DNA of 64,000 nt from Comamonadaceae bacterium 2PF. Lineage in GTDB: Bacteria > Pseudomonadota > Gammaproteobacteria > Burkholderiales > Burkholderiaceae_C. The notes under the pieces were generated by a model. It was not told the DNA's origin. It saw nothing but the letters and a program-made list of their open reading frames with translations, and did no database searches. Positions 61,849-64,000 of this stretch are shown piece after piece (the first letter of the stretch is position 1; every line of letters begins with the position of its first letter). A program made the position numbers and the translations under genes. The stretch spans positions 22,267 through 86,266 of the forward strand of contig SCMV01000013.1 in NCBI GenBank assembly GCA_005502875.1. The letters run 5' to 3'.

Positions 61849-62900
61849 GGTGCTCGACCTCCTCGGCTTGTCCCTGCGCCATCGGGCCAGGTGGCGAGCG
61901 TGTCCAGGCAGTGTCGCAGGTGGGCGGGCCCCTGGCCGCAGGCGACCACTTTGCCTGGCAGCTTCAGGCCGTAAGCGCGGCCCAAGGCTGCCGATTCCTG
62001 CTCCGCCATCAAGAGCCACGAGGTGAGCCTGGACAGGCGCTGCTCGGTGCCCAGGCCCGCCAGGCCCACGCTGCGATCGAAGTCAAGCCAGCGATCGGGC
62101 GCCCGGCTCGACGCGGGTTCACGGGTGACCAGGCCAGCGCCCGTTGCCAGGGTCACGCTGGACTTCTTCCAGGCAATCCAGCGCACCGGGTCACCCCTGC
62201 GGTAATCGCGCAAACCTTCAGGCAGGTCTTGACCCGATCGGCTTTGGTGGGCGGTGGCCAGGGTGAGGTCGTCGCTGTCGTTGTCCGGCAGTTGCGGGGC
62301 CTGGGGATCCAGGGCGGGCCACACCAGCACCTGCGAGCGCGGGCGCCAGTACGACCACGCCCGAAACAGCCCGAGCGGGTAGCGCGTCTCGATGACCAGG
62401 CGGGGCAGGGTTTGTTGACCGCGCTGGTGCGCAGGGACGTCGATCAGCAGGCAGGCGTCCTGACCAGGTGGCAGGTCGGCGAATTGCACGGTGCTTGCCG
62501 ACCTCGGCCCAGGCCCCGAAGCCGACACCGCCAGGGCGCAACGCCACAGCCGCTTGTGCTGGTTGGTGAGCGTCACGGGCAATTGCACGATCTGACCGGC
62601 GTGGACGCTTGGCGGGCTGCCCAGGCTCAGGCTGATGCCCTGCAGGTTGCCGTGCGTCTGGTAGAGCGCGGCCAGGCCTGCACCGCCCAGCAAGAAAGCC
62701 AGTGCGTAGCCCAGGTTGATCTGCTCATTGATGGAGGCCAGCAGCAACACGCTCACCACGGCGGCAAAGCCCCATCCGGCGCGCGTGGGCAGGATGTAGA
62801 GGTTGCGTTGTGTGAGCCGCAACTCGTCCTGGCGGGGCAAACGGGCCTCCCACCAGTCCGACCAGCGTTGCCGCAAGCGCGACGTCGCAGCGGCCATCAT
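61845..62900 (-). CDS. DUF58 domain protein
   Basis: A 351-residue protein with two N-terminal membrane helices (about residues 38-80, YILPTRAGWGFAAVVSVLLLASINEQINLGYALAFLLGG) and the DUF58 domain, with RPAL-like WPALDPQAPQLP and GQDLPEGLRDYRRGDPVRWIAWKKSSVTLATGAGLVTRE. The E-G/D-x-R-x-Y-x-x-G-D-x-x-R-x-I-x-W motif defines the family. It commonly accompanies MoxR ATPases and VWA or transglutaminase proteins. The start overlaps the MoxR stop by 4 bp (ATGA, 62897-62900). Confidence 0.92.
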   Translation of the reverse strand: MMAAATSRLRQRWSDWWEARLPRQDELRLTQRNLYILPTRAGWGFAAVVSVLLLASINEQINLGYALAFLLGGAGLAALYQTHGNLQGISLSLGSPPSVHAGQIVQLPVTLTNQHKRLWRCALAVSASGPGPRSASTVQFADLPPGQDACLLIDVPAHQRGQQTLPRLVIETRYPLGLFRAWSYWRPRSQVLVWPALDPQAPQLPDNDSDDLTLATAHQSRSGQDLPEGLRDYRRGDPVRWIAWKKSSVTLATGAGLVTREPASSRAPDRWLDFDRSVGLAGLGTEQRLSRLTSWLLMAEQESAALGRAYGLKLPGKVVACGQGPAHLRHCLDTLATWPDGAGTSRGGRAP

Positions 62901-63874
62901 GGCACCGGCGTCGCCTCCAGCAGCGCCCGCGCCTGTGCTGCCGCGCTGCGACCTGACTGGTTCAGTGGCTGCAAGCGATGGGCCACACCGGGCACCCAGA
63001 GCACCTGGATGTCTTCAGGCGAGGCGTGTTGCCTTCCCATGACCAGGGCCCGAGCCCGGGCCAGCCTCAGCAGCGACAAGCCGGCGCGAGGGCTCAGGCC
63101 CTGCGCGAACCAGCGGCCGTCGCGTGTGGCGTGGATGAGCGCCAGCACGTAGTCAAGCAGGCTGTCGGACACGTGCACGCCATCGACCTGTTTCTGACAG
63201 GCCAGCCATGACTCGGGTGTCATCACCGGCTCGAGCGTCTGCAAGGCCTGGCGCCGATCAGAGCCCCCGAGCAGCGCGCGCTCGGCGATGGCGTCCGGGT
63301 AGCCCAGCGACAGCCGCATCGCAAAGCGATCGAGCTGGGACTCGGGCAGCGGGTGGGTGCCGAGTTGTTCGCCCGGGTTTTGCGTCGCGATGACGAAAAA
63401 GGGGTTCGGCAGGGGCAGCGTCTGGCCATCCACCGACACCTGTCGCTCTTCCATGGCCTCGAGCAAGGCGCTTTGCGTGCGAGGCCCGGCGCGGTTGATT
63501 TCGTCGGCCAGCAGCACCTGCGCGAACACCGGCCCCGGGTGAAAGACGAACGCTTCTTTTTGCCGCTCGTAGATGCTCACGCCGATGAGGTCGGAGGGCA
63601 AGAGGTCGGCGGTGAACTGGACCCGAGCGCAACTCAGCCCCAGCGACCTGGCCAAGGCCTGCGACAAGGTGGTTTTGCCCACACCCGGCACGTCCTCGAC
63701 CAGCAGGTGCCCGCTGGCCAGCAGGCAGATCACGCTGAGTGCGATCTGCTCCTTTTTGCCCACGATGATCGTGCTAACCTGATCAATGAGCGACGTGAGG
63801 TGCGTGGCCCTGGCGCTGGGCGAGCCTGTCGACAGGCTTGCGGGCGTGGATGCGTGCGAATCGTTGCGAAGCAT
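62897..63874 (-). CDS. MoxR family AAA+ ATPase
   Basis: A 325-residue AAA+ ATPase: Walker A DVPGVGKTTLSQALA (residues 61-75), Walker B QVLLADEINRAGPRTQSALLEAMEERQVSVDG, sensor NPFFVIATQNPGEQLGTHPLPESQLDRFAMRLSLGYPD, and a helical lid with LSPRAGLSLLRLARARALVMGR. MoxR proteins act as chaperones for DUF58/VWA partners. It is the first gene of the operon with DUF58 and transglutaminase genes. ATG at 63874 is preceded by AAGG in the 13 bp that remain between it and an IS5-like insertion sequence end. Confidence 0.95.
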   Translation of the reverse strand: MLRNDSHASTPASLSTGSPSARATHLTSLIDQVSTIIVGKKEQIALSVICLLASGHLLVEDVPGVGKTTLSQALARSLGLSCARVQFTADLLPSDLIGVSIYERQKEAFVFHPGPVFAQVLLADEINRAGPRTQSALLEAMEERQVSVDGQTLPLPNPFFVIATQNPGEQLGTHPLPESQLDRFAMRLSLGYPDAIAERALLGGSDRRQALQTLEPVMTPESWLACQKQVDGVHVSDSLLDYVLALIHATRDGRWFAQGLSPRAGLSLLRLARARALVMGRQHASPEDIQVLWVPGVAHRLQPLNQSGRSAAAQARALLEATPVP

Positions 63875-63883
63875 GGCAAGACC

Positions 63884-63887
63884 TTAA
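63884..63887. other. Target site of IS insertion
   Basis: TTAA fits YTAR, the 4-bp target duplicated by IS5-group elements. It directly abuts the IS terminal repeat. The second copy would be past the window edge. Confidence 0.5.
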
Positions 63888-64000
63888 GGAAGGTCTGCAT
63901 AAATCGCCGGAACGCGTGCTTGGCGGCGGCCTGATTGCCTGAGACCATTGAGCCCATGAAGCAGAGCAGCCTTGGATTGGGAACATCGACGAAGCGCACG
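63888..64000 (+). mobile_element. Left end of an IS5-group insertion sequence (cut by window edge)
   Basis: The sequence starts GGAAGGTCTGCATAAATC, which resembles the IS5 terminal repeat (GGAAGGTGCGAATAAG-type). It is preceded by TTAA and followed after 51 bp by the start of a transposase-like frame. The right end is outside the window. Confidence 0.6.
63956..64000 (+). CDS. IS5-family transposase, first 15 codons (cut by window edge)
   Basis: From ATG at 63956 the frame reads MKQSSLGLGTSTKRT to the window edge. IS5-group transposases of Burkholderiales often begin with such an M-K-Q-S/T-S-L-G-L-x-T-K-R-T segment. It lies 68 bp inside the IS end. Too short to identify on its own; the call rests on context. 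Confidence 0.5.
   Translation, partial: MKQSSLGLGTSTKRT

Overview
The window looks like chromosomal DNA from a GC-rich betaproteobacterium of the order Burkholderiales, probably the Aquabacterium/Ideonella/Rubrivivax/Leptothrix group. This rests on two proteins with PEP-CTERM tails, a phasin (polyhydroxyalkanoate storage), the conserved gene sets and the codon use; the genus is a guess. About 60 genes fill nearly all of the sequence. Most are housekeeping, so the more interesting material is in gene order, insertions and untranslated regions.

Layout. 1-6.6 kb: an exopolysaccharide-type cluster. A tight leftward operon encodes a NodB-like protein of unknown role, a family 2 glycosyltransferase, an MBOAT O-acyltransferase and an SGNH hydrolase (cut by the window edge). 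A divergent GT4 glycosyltransferase and a convergent GT2 follow. 6.7-9.6 kb: rraA, serB, a PEP-CTERM protein and a TfoX-like protein. 9.6-18.3 kb: mfd, then ispD and ispF, which are usually neighbours but are here split by a Phd/zeta toxin-antitoxin pair, a PEP-CTERM trypsin-like protease and amtB. 18.4-24.4 kb: an EnvZ/OmpR-type two-component pair, a SIMPL protein, the N-degron transferases aat and bpt, a phasin and ppa. 24.7-26.1 kb: aceA.

26.1-38.9 kb is the translation and IHF block known from E. coli (thrS-infC-rpmI-rplT-pheS-pheT-ihfA), followed by a MerR gene and tRNA-Pro. It is interrupted twice: by an opposite-strand hybrid histidine kinase between thrS and infC, and by a zinc alcohol dehydrogenase between pheS and pheT. 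thrS is preceded by a complete candidate ribosome-mediated attenuator: a 15-residue leader peptide with six threonines, an antiterminator and a terminator. pheS is preceded by an intrinsic terminator that leaves no room for a promoter; a small upstream reading frame runs through it, encodes three phenylalanines in its U-tract and overlaps the pheS start.

39-49 kb holds a second MerR regulator, ubiE, a BaiN-like flavoprotein, a degenerate GGDEF protein, an AIM24-family protein, a beta-propeller protein, a polysaccharide deacetylase, a sterol-desaturase-like hydroxylase, an EI24 membrane protein and a CinA-like MoaB-domain protein. 49.3-54.3 kb is the nitrogen block glnA-(small exported protein)-ntrB-ntrC. 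Sigma-54 promoters with NtrC-type palindromes stand before both glnA and the distant amtB, tying the two loci into one circuit. 54.4-64 kb carries a glycine-zipper lipoprotein, a double M16 peptidase, an H-NS-like protein, mltB, and a leftward moxR-DUF58-transglutaminase operon. The left end of an apparent IS5-group insertion sequence lies 13 bp in front of moxR.

No complete new multi-gene defence or biosynthetic system was recognised. The best candidates for something undescribed are the thrS attenuator, the pheS leader, the Phd-zeta pairing inside the isp locus, and the NodB-like protein of the exopolysaccharide operon.
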